A stretch of DNA of 64,000 nucleotides from Telmatactis stephensoni (Eukaryota > Cnidaria > Anthozoa > Actiniaria > Isophelliidae). The stretch lies in contig JALIZF010001585.1 in NCBI GenBank assembly GCA_029948255.1, positions 186,001 through 250,000 on the forward strand. Reading direction: 5' to 3'. Below the pieces are notes generated by a model. That model was given only the letters and a program-made list of their open reading frames with translations. It was not told where the DNA came from and made no database searches. How positions within the stretch are numbered: the stretch's first letter is position 1; each line of letters begins with the position of its first letter. The translations under genes were made by a program, and so were the position numbers. Shown here piece after piece: positions 10,332 to 26,977 of the stretch.

Positions 10332-13300
10332 ATGTCATCTTTCGCAGGTGAAATTTCATGTAAAACTTGCTCTTGTACTTACTCAGATAAGTCCAATTTA
10401 AGTCGTCATTACAGAAAATACCCAGGGCACAAACAAAATACAGAACCAAAACTGAACAGCGAAGAAGCCTGTAATGTTTTCCTTTCAAATTGTGGCGAAT
10501 ATCATCGACGTGCTCGATTGAAACAACTTTTACAACAAATATCCCTTGATGATTTAGAAATAGCGATCCTCCCAGTACTTGCAAATACTTTTTCGACCTA
10601 TAAGTTTATGATGACTCGGTGTTCTAATCGATACAACAAAGAGAACAACAATGCCCTGGCTAAAATCGTGAGGCGAGAGTTGTGTGACTTACATTGCCAG
10701 ATATCACATAGATTTCCTGTACTATCACATGATAACATGACAGCAAACATTTCGATTTCAAAAGCTAAAGACCTTACTTGCTTCATTGACGACGTTTATT
10801 ATAATCCCGAAAAAGAGATGTTGAAATTGATGAGTACAAGACCATTGTTAGCTGCAGAAAACATGATGAACATTGACAGTTGCAAACATGCAATGATGAT
10901 GAAAATTCAGAAAGATTACAGTGAAGCTTTCCTTGAGATGGATGTTGGAATTTTATCAAGTGGCTCAGTTAGTCAAAGACATTATCAAGACATATTAAGA
11001 AATCATTGGGGCAAGAAGTTATTTGAGAAAACAGGACTAAACCCATTCCTACCTAAGGCAACTGTACTTAGTGAACTGAATAAAACTAAAGAAATGCTGC
11101 AGGAGGAAGTAGGCCTGACATTTGTCAGCAATGGTGACATTGTTGCAGCTTACACTAATATTGCTAAACATCTACAATTCCTACTAAAGCAAGCTGGGGT
11201 GCAAAATGCTTTGACATTTCCTAACAACAATATGATAATATATGATTACATGGATGAATTCAGTTTTATGGGATGGTCAGCATTTTACACAGGGGAGACA
11301 AGCATCCAAATTAAAATTGTTGAACCTCATAACTTGTTAAGCTTTGTCCTTCGAGCAGGTATGTAGATTTGTCTAATTTCTCTGATAGAGTGCTAGAGTG
11401 CAAACACTAGAGTGATTTTCCATCAACCATGAAAGAATAGTAAGGCTAATAATGAGTAGCAGACTTCAAACTCATTTTTCTTTACACGGTCGACAGAAAA
11501 TCACTCTATATCTCTGAAACAGAACTAACTATTACTAAATAGTACAATCAAACAATGGAAAACAATAGACATTCAACTATTTAGTACTATTTAGTTTTTG
11601 TACTATTTCATATTGGATATCATGATAATATTTTCACTCTAGTAGACTACAAACACTTAAAGTGAGCAACATGTAGGACTAATATTGTAGTAGTAAAAAA
11701 AATAGTACAAATTATTAAACAATTGAATTAGCATAATTTAGCACTATTTTGTTTTTATGTTGCACACTTTTAGTGCTTTATATACTCCAAGTATACAATG
11801 ATGCAGTATATAGTTAAATTTCTTTTTATTTTGTATGAAAAGCGGGAGCCCATTACTCCTTTTAGAGTCTGATTACCATTATAAGTAATGGGCTCCTGCT
11901 TAAATTAAGTTTACAAACATTTTCACGGTTCAATCACAATCTATGCATTATTACAGGCTTGTGGATGGGCTCTGATGATTATCACACTGCTGCACTATGT
12001 TCTGAAAAAGTTTATGACCAGCTTAAGTCGTTAAAAAGTATTGAGTGCCCAATAACGGGAAAAACCATCAAGGTTCACAGACGTACAGTAGCAGATGGGA
12101 AGACCAGAAGGTCCAGCTGCGGCTCATCTTCAGCATGTTCTGCATATCCCATCCCCGAAGCCCCTGAACATATCGAACAGCTTGGTGACATGTCATTACT
12201 ATTTGAAGAACCAGTGTGGACTGTGGAAGAGACAAAGAAATATGAAGATATGTTTCCCTCATGGCTTAAAGACAGGAAGGACACACCTTCTAACCGAAGG
12301 GAATTTGCTAAACAGCATTTTGGTAATAAGGGCAATGTCAACATGACTGGGACAGACTTGAAGTATTTCTATCCTCCCATTATGCACAGAGCCTTAAGAG
12401 CAGCAGAAACCATTGGAAGGAGAACAGGGGTGGTAGCAGATCTCAAGTATGATAGCAAAAAGCAGTGGTATGATGAAATGTCAAAAGTGGCCAAAAAGTC
12501 GTCTTCAAATAACGAACAAAACTTGTCATTCAGTGAAGATGGGGGTAGTGGCATTTTTAGAAAACTATACCTCCTTTTTAAAGGAATCCAAGTTTGAAGG
12601 TCTGACCCTAGACATCTTGAGCACATTTGGTGATGGTTTAAGTTCTCTGTTCAAACTACTATTGAATACCCCAGTTGGACTTACCGGTCAAGAGTTTGAT
12701 TTGCATGCAAGGGTACTGCTAGGTTTCCAGTATGTCCACATCTTTGGCAACAAGACAGTAACTGCAACAGTAAAGCAGCTAGCAGCATACACAGGCTATT
12801 ATGTTGAGCAAGCACGACAAGACAGTCATCTTCTGGGACTACCAATCACCTTACGACACTTTAGCGATGCAATCATGGAGACAGCTCACAAGGAGACAAA
12901 ATCAGGCAACATCAGATGTAGTGCTGGTAGATCAGGGCCTGCAACAGAGAAAGAATATCAACAGCTCATTCTCTCTCAGCAGATGATGAACAACCTGATA
13001 TATATTAGAAACAGGGAAAATATTCCTTGTATGTCATCTTCAGCTAGAGTGAAATGGAAGCTTGAGAGTGAAGAAAAAAATGATCACAAAAGAGCTAGGC
13101 TTGGGGTAGGTTGAAATATGTAAATACTATAAAACATGTGTGCCTTGTTCATTATTTAAAAAAATCTATCTATGAAAGCATGAAATATGATTCTACTGTG
13201 ACAGTGTCTTGATACAGCAGTATTGAGCACTTACATGTACATAAATTGACCAACTCTGCTTGAAATAGACCCAATAACAATTAAATTTTATACATTCAAG

Positions 13301-15474
13301 AAGATAGATCAAACATGAGAATGAGTTTTGGTCCAGAAAACCTAAACACAGGTCAAAAAACAACAAACCCTCAGGTATGGCAAGTGTTTTTTTTTGCCAA
13401 CCTACTTCTGAGTGTTTTGATATCACTGCTGAGCAAACACACGTTCCCTTGTTTGTTCTGTACCGGTAATATAAAATATATATTTAACCTACATTTTGCA
13501 CAAGAGTGACCAAATATAATGATTTTTCATTTCAGGAGATTCCATTCTTTGTAAAAAAGGAAGATTGCAGTTACAATGTAAACAGCAAGGTAGTAAGAAA
13601 AATATATTAAAAAATACATCTATGTAATTCTAAGCAATACAACAATTGTGCCCATGAAAATATTTAAGGTCAATTAAATAACATAAAAATGAAATGGTTG
13701 TGCAGGAGGCTAACAAAATCCAGATTCCAATTATCTATCTCTCAGCATTTATCCTTTAATATTGTCTTTTTATCAAATTATAAAAGTAACTAGACTCTGT
13801 TTGACGATATTAATTTTAATTTGTAAAAATCACATATTGCAATATATGGTACAATAAACAATAAATTGCCAAATGGATAAATATATATTCAAAAAATATA
13901 TATAAATTAAAGAAATAAGATATATGAAATATCTTCTGTCACACTTGATTAAGACAAGGAGAAAATCATTCAATCCAATTTCTACAAAATATCATAAAGT
14001 TGTAATTATTCTATTCATGCACATTTTAGATGACTGAGAAGATAACTGAAGATAACTCAATGGATAGTGAGGATAAGGTAATATTAAAGACAAAAGCAGA
14101 AACCTTTTCAAACCAACATTATTTCACAACAATATCGAACATGTAATTTTCATGCATTACTGGTATACATTTCAGATAAATGTTCATAACACAGCAGAAG
14201 ATAATAATTATACAAGAGAAGAGACAAATGCAATGAATGATGAGGACAAGATAACTATATTTCTTTATTATTTTCTTACAAAATAATCAAAAGACAGAAA
14301 GAATAGTCCAGCTTAAGTACCTTTTGCTTTGTAATTAATATGCCTAATTGTAAATTGCATTTTTATATTTTTACTAATTGTATATTTTTGTATGGCAAGG
14401 GTAATATTGCAATTAGGTGTAAGCTTATATGAGCAGATGAAATTGCACTTTATCTGGGCACCAAAATTTACAGTACGTCTAATTTTAGGTACATGAGACA
14501 GATGAAAAGGAAACAAACAATTCAGTGGCCATGGATAAGGAAGATATTAATGTAAGATTCTAACTTACCTTTTCTGATGTATTCAATTTCTTTAACACGG
14601 TACTTGCACTGACTTACAGGACATGGACATAAATAACATCCTGACATGGAAAGTTCCAGAAGGAAGGGCAAGAGAGGTCGAAACTCTCAAGCAGAAGATT
14701 TTGCAAAATGCAGAACAACTGTATAACCAAGCAGCTGTGACCGCAATTAACTTCGAAACAGCTTCAGCTTACAGTGAAAGCCAGCCAAAATGGCGCTCCC
14801 TTCAATTTCATCTGAAGTCAGTCACCAGTAACACATACAGTTGGGAAAGAAATGATCCACGAGTTTCAAAACAGGTGTTCCATGTGGCATTCACGTTCAC
14901 AGAATCAGGCAGCATAACTGTGACAAACTGCAGTCAGGCCACTAAACTAAGTATAACTTTTCACCAAGTAGCGGGCGCAACCGTCAACAAAGAAACTGAT
15001 ACAGTAGCTCTTCATTATCTCGGACCAGCCGATGTCAAGGAGAAAGTAGGTACTGAGTGGTGCAGTCGACAACACAACTCGAACGATGCTGGAATTCAGC
15101 CACTTTTTCTTAGTTTGATTGAAAAGAAGTACGATCTAGAGGTCCTTTTAAACGAGTGCAAAAAGAACAAATATCTGAAGCAAGCATTCCAGAATGGAAT
15201 TATGTCTTCTAGCGAATATCAGCAGTTGGAAAATTACACCTTAAACAGAGATCCTGGCGACAAATTCCCCATTCTTATAGACCCAACACTCGTTAGAGCA
15301 GTTCAGCTGGCTGATCTGGAGCTTCTATCACAAGGAAAGTCAAAACAACAGGATTTAAAATGGCTGTTAAAGATGTTCTATGGACTAGACAAAATTTTCA
15401 AAGATCTTTTAAGATCAAGAGCCACAAAAAAGCCCGAAGAAAAGTCGCAAAAACACAAGAAACGAGAAGAATGA
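10332..15474 (+). CDS. Zinc-finger, transposase-like protein, 7 exons, one frameshift
   Basis: ATG at 10332. Exons: 10332-11358, 11957-13105, 13536-13589, 14030-14077, 14176-14250, 14489-14551, 14620-15474. All but one have GT-AG borders; the donor after 14250 reads AT. Exon 1 starts with a finger-like motif (CKTCSCTYSDKSNLSRHYRK) and is otherwise unrecognised. Exon 2 has LWMGSDDYHTA and TVADGKTRRSSCG, spaced like the acidic residues of some DDE transposases, and FSDAIMETAHKETKSG. A G5 run at 12541-12545 needs a 1-nt shift to join the two halves of exon 2. Exons 3-6 are phase-0 acidic mini-exons. The last exon (284 aa) is unrecognised, with a lysine-rich tail. The flanking inverted repeats support a transposon origin. 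Function otherwise unknown. Confidence 0.65.
11841..11903. repeat. Inverted repeat in intron 1
   Basis: AGCGGGAGCCCATTACTCCTT (11841-) is nearly the reverse complement of ATAAGTAATGGGCTCCTGCTT (ending ~11903), giving a ~20-bp stem with a ~20-nt loop. The rest of intron 1 (11359-11956) has no recognisable gene. Confidence 0.6.
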
Positions 15475-15606
15475 GTTGCTTCCCCGTCTCACGTGTAAGT
15501 CCGCCATATTGAATTCAAATTGTGCCAGGTTACCAAGGGTGACAACTCAGTTTTGCAAATTTTCTCGATTCTGATTGGCTAAAATTTTTTCTCAGATCAG
15601 CTGGTG

Positions 15607-15663
15607 GAGGGCGTAGCCTCGCAGGTAATAATAACCCTGGAGGGCGTAACCTCACAGGTAATA
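15607..15663. repeat. Two further units of the 30-bp minisatellite
   Basis: GGAGGGCGTAGCCTCGCAGG and GGAGGGCGTAACCTCACAGG, each followed by TAATAA, match the array at 9841-9990 in the same orientation. Confidence 0.8.
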
Positions 15664-15758
15664 ACAAAATATGGCTGGGACAAGCCTTGTCAAGACAAGA
15701 GAGCTCAACGCAGACAGCAAGCCCCATAACGCCAACAAAATAAAAAACATAAATAAAG

Positions 15759-15838
15759 TTCCATACCTCGGACGTAGCCTTCTTGGAACAAAAATAAATA
15801 AAAATTCCATACCTCGGACGTAGCCTTCTTGGAACAAA
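15759..15838. repeat. Tandem duplication, 46-bp period
   Basis: The 34-bp segment starting TTCCATACCTCGGACGTAGC occurs at 15759-15792 and again at 15805-15838. Each copy begins TTCCA and ends TTGGAA, so each can fold into a small hairpin. Confidence 0.85.
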
Positions 15839-15904
15839 CATAAAAATTGAGCATGATAGTGAGGGTGATAATCGAATGATGATGGTTGTTGATGATAATG
15901 ACAT

Positions 15905-15981
15905 TGAACATAATAATAATAACAACAATAATAATAACAATAATAACAACAACAACAGTAATAATAATAATAATAATAATG
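15905..15981. repeat. AAT/AAC microsatellite
   Basis: Imperfect run of AAT and AAC trinucleotides (plus strand). Confidence 0.9.
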
Positions 15982-16826
15982 GTTTATTAGAAGTACATAC
16001 ACAAGTGGCTCTTCGCCTTCTAATTTATGAACATAAACTAATAATGATCTAGCAAGTAGACTACAAACTCAAATGTTACAATTGTCTGATTTATTGCCAG
16101 ACTGCATGTTGACATGGACAATTGCAGCTAAATATTATAGGGAGACTGTGCAAATCCCTGCCAAAGTAGGATCATTGCCATAAAAACAGCTAGTATTTTC
16201 TAGCCAATATGATTCACTTAGCTAGTAACAATACGTCTCAGTCAACCATGACATATGAAAGACGCTAATGGCCAATATAAACAAACCAATAAAATAATTA
16301 AAGTTGACCATAGTTGAGACAGACTTAAAACTTTCTAATTAGTGAATATACAAAGCTATACTCAACTTCCCGTGGAAGCGCGAAAACTAGGAAAGATATC
16401 ATATTGCAAGAGGTATAATTTATATTCATCTAAAGCCCACAAACAGTGATAACTGCCGTAGGCTTGCTATTGTAATAAATCAGTGTAATCTAGGGCTTTG
16501 TCTCTGATAACAGCCAGCATAAAACCCTTTTTATCCTTGAGTGAGCAGATAATTATTGTAATCTTTGGACTCCTTTCTTATAATTTCGTGAACCATGGAT
16601 AATATGGGCAACAGAAATGTCATGTTGTTGTATTAATTTCAATTCATAATACCTAACAATAAAGTGCTAGAAAAAACCATAATGAAGACACAGCCACACA
16701 AAGGTCATGTGGATAGGTAGACAGTCCATGTGGCATGAAGTCTCGGGGAAAAATACGCTTAAACATGCACGTCGGTAATATGTACTGACTGAAATAATTA
16801 GAATCTTACCAAATACAAAACTTACC
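15982..16826. other. Region without recognisable gene
   Basis: AT-rich; no long frame on either strand and no repeat structure recognised. It could hold introns or downstream exons of the possible minus-strand gene at 16827-17269. Confidence 0.3.
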
Positions 16827-17269
16827 AAGTACTGCAGTGTTGAAATTACGGGAATTTGTGTGAAAACACGGGTATCCTGTTCGTAGCGAGATACCAAAAA
16901 CAATAGCTCCTGTTCGGCGTCATAGCTTGACATAGGAATTTGACATGTCTTTTTCTCTCAGTCAATAACAAACAGTACCTAAAGGTCGCAAAAGTCCAAA
17001 TGCTTGACCACTTAAAAGCTGCCACCATTGCCGGGGAAAGCAACAACTTGGCTGATAACTAACGGATTGTTTCTTTGACGTGGTTCAGTACGAAGCGGTA
17101 CCACTGAGCTACTCGGTTCGGCACTACGCTGGAATGTAACTGACTTTTCTTGTTCTCTCAGAGATAGTCGTACTTGTGAGCTGTAGAAATCAAGTCCCTC
17201 GACAACTTGGACGCGTTGAAGATCGAGAAAGTCACCCCAAAAGAATTTAGAAACTAAATCGACCTCCAA
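16827..17269 (-). CDS. Possible minus-strand exons, product unknown
   Basis: Two stretches look coding. 16933-16827 begins with ATG (MSSYDAEQELLFLVSRYE..) and ends at a good donor, TTG|GTAAGT. 17269-17024 is an open, compositionally protein-like frame with no ATG of its own (containing KFFWGDFLDLQRVQVVEGLD). Their frames differ and no clear donor joins them, so they may be separate exons, or the first may be a start exon with the rest downstream toward 16000. No family recognised. Confidence 0.25.
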
Positions 17270-17744
17270 AATTAAAGCTACCAGCTTATGTAAAGTCAGG
17301 ACCAGAATGAATCACTTCACCTGACAGCTCACGTGTTGTGCTGTCCTCAGTGGGGGGTCACTCAAATTGCCACTACTCCAGTACCCTATACCGACCTCAC
17401 ATGTATGAATGCTCCTACACAAAGACCTACGATTACACAATTACATAATGCCTCTAAATAATGCTCAAATAAATACAGCCAAGAGAAAACATAAAAATCC
17501 TATTTGCGCGCAAATATTCCATTTTTCTCGGTATTTTCTGCATTTATTCAGTGTACAAAATGTTGCGAGATCATGACTTACAGAAGCATAATACATCATG
17601 AGGAATGTGCACATAAAAGGGATTCTAAAGGATTCTGTGTGTATCCAATAGCAAACGACTGCAAACTATACTACAACCAATCTAGAACAAAAGGATCTTA
17701 GTAAAGAAGAGCCTTTTTATGTGCTCAGACCTCATATATATATA
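17270..17744. other. Region without recognisable gene
   Basis: No supported coding sequence. Its right edge is the truncated 3' end of the minus-strand LINE that follows. Confidence 0.3.
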
Positions 17745-18057
17745 TCAAAATTTCAATAAGTCTGGGTTATTCCATTCTTTGTTTCGACAGCAGAAAAGGT
17801 AATAAGTTGATCTGATTGTAATGTTGATAATTTTTTTCACAATATAGTTTTGTTGTTTCTTGTCCTCCATGCCAAGTTCTTTTAACATTTCGATGAAATC
17901 AGACAATTGATGGGAGAATACACCCAAAGTACTGATGGAAAGGTTTACAAATTTAACCTGCTGAAATTGACTCTTGTGGTCGATGACAGTCTCGTGATAT
18001 TTACGTTGTTTCCGGTCTAAGTTGTTTTGTAGATTTGTTTCAAAACCAACAGTTAAT

Positions 18058-18241
18058 AGGCCATTTGCACGATGGCGTCATTTGACTACAACTACCAGAA
18101 TGCTCTACGAATTTTCTTTCTTATTCAGATTTTTATTCCCTTTTGAGAATAGTCGAACAATTGGCACTAATCATTTTACAAAAGAAAGTGGGCAAAGCAT
18201 TCTGGTAGTTGTAGTATATGACGCCATCATGCAAATGGCCT
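18058..18241. mobile_element. 184-bp MITE with ~46-bp terminal inverted repeats
   Basis: The ends read AGGCCATTTGCA(C/T)GATGG inward on both sides; similarity continues to ..CCAGAATGCT. The sister LINE copy at 35612 has the empty site (TTAATTCTAG), and the filled site here is TTAAT-element-ATTCTAG, so the target duplication is 2 bp (AT) at most. No coding capacity. Confidence 0.85.
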
Positions 18242-20280
18242 ATTCTAGAATATACAAGCACTTATTTGATATGGACAACACTATGTCAGGACGCACCAGG
18301 AAGATCGACGTATAGGGAAGAGTTTTTGATGGATGGAAGACTATGAGCAATGGAATTCAGGACAGAATCATGACGCCAGGAAAAGCGGCCTTCTTGTAGG
18401 TAGTGATTACAACCCGCGACAACATGAAGAAGAGATTCAGGCATTAGGCATAGGGAGCAGTCAGAGTTGGAGGAAATACCCCATTTGACAAGGTTTTTCC
18501 GTGTAGGGAGAGTGTTGTTGATGTACCGGATGGTAAAGTTAAAGATATTTTTTGGCAAGTTAGACTGTGTGGTGGACCAGATTTTATTAAGTTGTTGCAT
18601 GGAGTATTTAAGGACATTTGAAAAGAACGATCCTTGATTAGTGAGCTGATTTTGGAGTTTATCCTCTTGTGAAGAATGGAAATCTTTAAGAACTTGTTTT
18701 GTAGATGTGTACACGTCATACTGAATGTTTCTACCATTGCTAGTTGAGTTCCAGAGATGTTTTATTGAGTCATTAGTAGATGATTTTAATGCTTTGCGCA
18801 GAACTGTTTGACATTGGATGAATTTGATGGACGGAGGGACAATGTTCAGACCAAATTTGTTAGTGGTAAGGAAAACATTACTCAGTGTGCCTGATATTGG
18901 AATTTCAAGCCATTTGCGAATATACTTGTTAACAGAGGAATCGAGATTTTCTTTAACCCAAGTTAATGAGAGGTCAGCAACAGTAAAATGCCAGGATATT
19001 TTGGAAAGCACAAAGCGATTATAAAGGAGCAGTTTATTTTTAGGATGGAGAGGTTTCAAGTCAATGTCAGACATCATGTCTTCAATCACAGAAGTAAGCT
19101 CAGATTTGTGTTTTTCATTAGACATTTCAAAGTCAAAGTGCCTGCCCAGGTGGCAAAAAGAGTCGTTGGTTTTAACACGAGGAACAAGTTCATTGTTAAT
19201 TAAAAGTGTAGGTAGGTATTGAACTGATTTGGATGTAGATTTCTTGATACCAAAAGTAGAGCATTTGTCAACCCTGATTATCATATCAGCTCATTGACAC
19301 CAAATTACAAAACGATTAAGAAGATGCTGGTTTTCAGATTCTTGACTACTGATAACGGCCGCGTCGTCGGCAAACTGAAACCAGTGAAGTGGGTTTAGAA
19401 AATTGTAAGAAAAACCAAATTGACTGTATTTTTCTGACTTGATATGTTGGATGAATGTATTGAAACAGAGGTTGAAAAGAAGAGGACTAAGACAGTCGCC
19501 CTGTAGAACGCCACGGCCAACAGTTATGAAAGGAGTGTGATATTCAGAAGTGATGATGGATGTCTTGAAGTGGGTGTACAGGCTCTTGATGAGGGTTTTT
19601 ATGTGGTCAGGAATGTGATGATAAGCGAGGACAGACTGGATCAGATTATGGTGGACCTCACCAAAAGCATTTTTAAGATCAAGCAGTGTTATTACCAGGG
19701 AGCATTGATTAATTCGAGCTTTATTGTTGGCCATCTGTGCAGTGTGTTCTAAGGTGCCTGAAATACCAGGGGTAAAACCTTTCTGGATATCATGTTCGAT
19801 GAGATTATTCTTTGAGAGAAAAGAGAAGATTGCATTACGAAGGCACGATGTAAACACTTTCAAGGGAATGGATTCAAGAGTTATTGGACCGAAGTTAGAA
19901 GGAATGTTTGTGTCGCCTTTTTTGTGAATGAGGATTGTGCAGGCTTTTTTCCACACAGCAGGAATATCTCCAGAAGACCAAACTTGATGTATGACTTCAG
20001 TCAGGTAAGTTCTTAGAAATGGACAACGTTTAAAACATATAATTGAAAGCTGATCAAGCGGACAAGGACTACCAGAAGATTTCATTTTGCGGATAACATT
20101 TGTAACTTGATCATAGGTAGGAGGATCGATGTTGAAAGGTACTACAGGATGCGGAAGACTAGGAATCCAATGTGGAATAGTGAACAGCTTGTTTGGATTA
20201 ACTGAACTGAGAGTCTTACGAAAATATGAAGCACATTCGGACATTCCAAAGGAAGGAAGGACATCTTTCTTATTAAAAAC

Positions 20281-20376
20281 ATTTTTGATATAACCCCAGA
20301 AGTTTTTACTGATGAATTTATTATGATACATTTTTGATATAACCCCAGAAGTTTTTACTGATGAATTTATTATGAT
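20281..20376. repeat. 49-bp tandem duplication inside LINE copy A
   Basis: ATTTTTGATATAACCCCAGA and the following ~27 bases occur at 20281 and again at 20330. Forty-nine is not a multiple of three, so this explains the frame break in the LINE ORF. Confidence 0.9.
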
Positions 20377-21271
20377 CAATGGAATCTTTGGTCGACCTGA
20401 TGAAATCAGAATCTTGTTTACGAAGCTTGTCACGCAAATGACGAGAGACATATTTTGTTTCGTTAAGGTCACCATTTGAAGATTTAAGATGTTTGAGCAC
20501 TTTCTTTAAATCTTTAACTGAGTAATCTTTGTATTTAGCAATGAAGGTGTTATCAGAAATATGTTTATCCGCAAAACCATAATTTTCAGCAAAGTAGTTG
20601 TATATAACATCATTTAGGAGCTTGATGTCCAAATTCATATCTTGTGATCTGATTGGCAGATTTGAGTGTAGGGCAGATTTGAAAAAGGCATTTGCCGTTG
20701 ACCATTCTTCGTCACTTTTTGAAAGATTTATGCCTTTTTTAAGATCTGGAGAATCATTTTCCTGAGCCAAATCATCAATAGAACTTTCTTCTGTTACAGA
20801 CGGAGCAGTAAAATCATTGTTAAGTTGATGTTCATCAATATCGGCACGTAAATCATCGTTTAAACCAAGTATTACGCGACAGCTTCGCTGATGCATTTTC
20901 AGACCGCGAATTCCCTTACAATTCTTACCACAGCAGCACTTAACGATGCCATTGTTAGAAAGGCTGTTAGGAGAGTTGATGACTGGATGAGGTAGCCTAA
21001 ATGAATGAGGTGCTTGGCCATTAGGAACTTGCTTTAAACGTTGTTTACATCTCCAAGTATGTCGACCCAGTGAAATGAACTCCACACCACAAAACGAACA
21101 GACATTACACAGCAACAACACGAGAATACTTGCACGAATCATTATACTTGCACTACAAGGACTTAACTATATCAATACGGTGAAGTTAAATGACGACTCG
21201 AGTAAGAAAATAGCAATAAAACTGACTACACGTACAGAGCACATTTGCACGCCATCTCTGCTCAGTGCATG

Positions 21272-21272
<1 letters not shown>

Positions 21273-21334
<62 letters not shown>
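21273..21334. repeat. (TAA)n microsatellite at 5' end of LINE copy A
   Basis: About 20 TAA/AAT units directly abut the 5' UTR of the minus-strand LINE. Confidence 0.9.
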
Positions 21335-21335
<1 letters not shown>

Positions 21336-21922
21336 TACAACAAAGGTTACATGAACATTATACCAGATTAAGTTATTATGTTACTTGAATTGTTTTTTTT
21401 TAATGAATTTCAGCATGGTTGATAAGACTTCCCTCTCCGAATTTATAAGGATACATGGTAATTTTTTTATTAATTGATTCTTCCGGCTATAAGTAATTAA
21501 TGTGAGTTTCTACATTATTCAGTATTTGAATTCCAGTTAATTGGGCTCCTTCTCAGAAGTATAAGGGATATATAGCCCTTTTTCCCTCTTTTTCCATTAA
21601 GGTTTTTTTTTCACCTTCTAGAGATCTCATCTAGAGATGAGATACCATAGCATTAAGCTTCACGCTGTCATGAACAATTGCAATAGATGAGCTAATATAT
21701 TTATAACCTTTTTTATATTATTTCCACGGGCAATAATACGTCTGAATTTATTAAGATTTTGATTGGAATAGGTTGGGAGGGTTAACTAAGCAGATGAATT
21801 ATTTATATATATAGGTTTATATAGGGATGCCCCTGAGGGCCCGATTAGCGAAATCCGGGACATAAGGCCGGGGTGGGGCCGTCCTGGATTGATGTTAATC
21901 TGGCTCTTAGCAATATGTATGT
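21335..21922. other. Region without gene; GC-rich patch before next LINE
   Basis: Mostly AT-rich and unrecognised. 21835-21905 is unusually GC-rich, with GGGATGCCCC and GGCCGGGGTGGGGCC words that could fold. I cannot assign it; it may be a remnant 5' leader of the LINE that follows. Confidence 0.3.
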
Positions 21923-26887
<4,965 letters not shown>

Positions 26888-26977
26888 GACTTTCTATAAA
26901 TAGACAACCTGAGTGGAGATTTAATTTCACACTACAGGTGTAAAATACCACTTAGCCTCAACCCCATGACCTGGGGC

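Larger units (their letters stand above)
9841..15663. mobile_element. Candidate large DNA transposon bounded by minisatellite and inverted repeats
   Basis: The 7-exon gene at 10332-15474 is bracketed by matching ends. A ~30-bp minisatellite (GGAGGGCGTAACCTCGCAGG) lies at 9841-9990 and again at 15607-15663 in the same orientation. Just inside, 9991-10051 (CCAGCTGATCTGA .. TTGCAAAACTGAGTTGTC .. CCTTGG) matches the reverse complement of 15531-15605. Finding inverted subterminal sequence on both sides of a transposase-like gene suggests a single mobile unit. The exact outer ends and target duplication are not visible. Superfamily unassigned. Confidence 0.5.
17745..21272 (-). mobile_element. R2-type LINE, family 1, copy A (5' end complete, broken)
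   Basis: The protein starts at an ATG at 21142 (MIRASILVLLLCNVCSFCG) with two CCHC-type N-terminal fingers (CSFCGVEF..H..C; CCCGKNCKG..H..C). An RT domain follows, with DLKNAFGEVHHNL, GVLQGDCLSPLLFN and FADDAAV. Then come a CCHC knuckle, CSLCLMPESLLHVVAGC, and a restriction-like endonuclease. This order is typical of R2/R4/HERO-type site-specific LINEs. Breaks: a 49-bp tandem duplication (20281-20376) shifts frame; a TGA replaces a Trp codon at ~19290; a short deletion lies near 18290; and a MITE is inserted at 18058-18241. The 3' UTR is missing just after the stop codon at ~17745. The 5' end abuts (TAA)n. Not functional. Confidence 0.8.

Noticed and set aside
21835..21905. HDV-like ribozyme in the GC-rich leader of LINE copy B
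   Set aside because: I could not form P1, P2 and P4 in a consistent order, unlike at 30680-30748.
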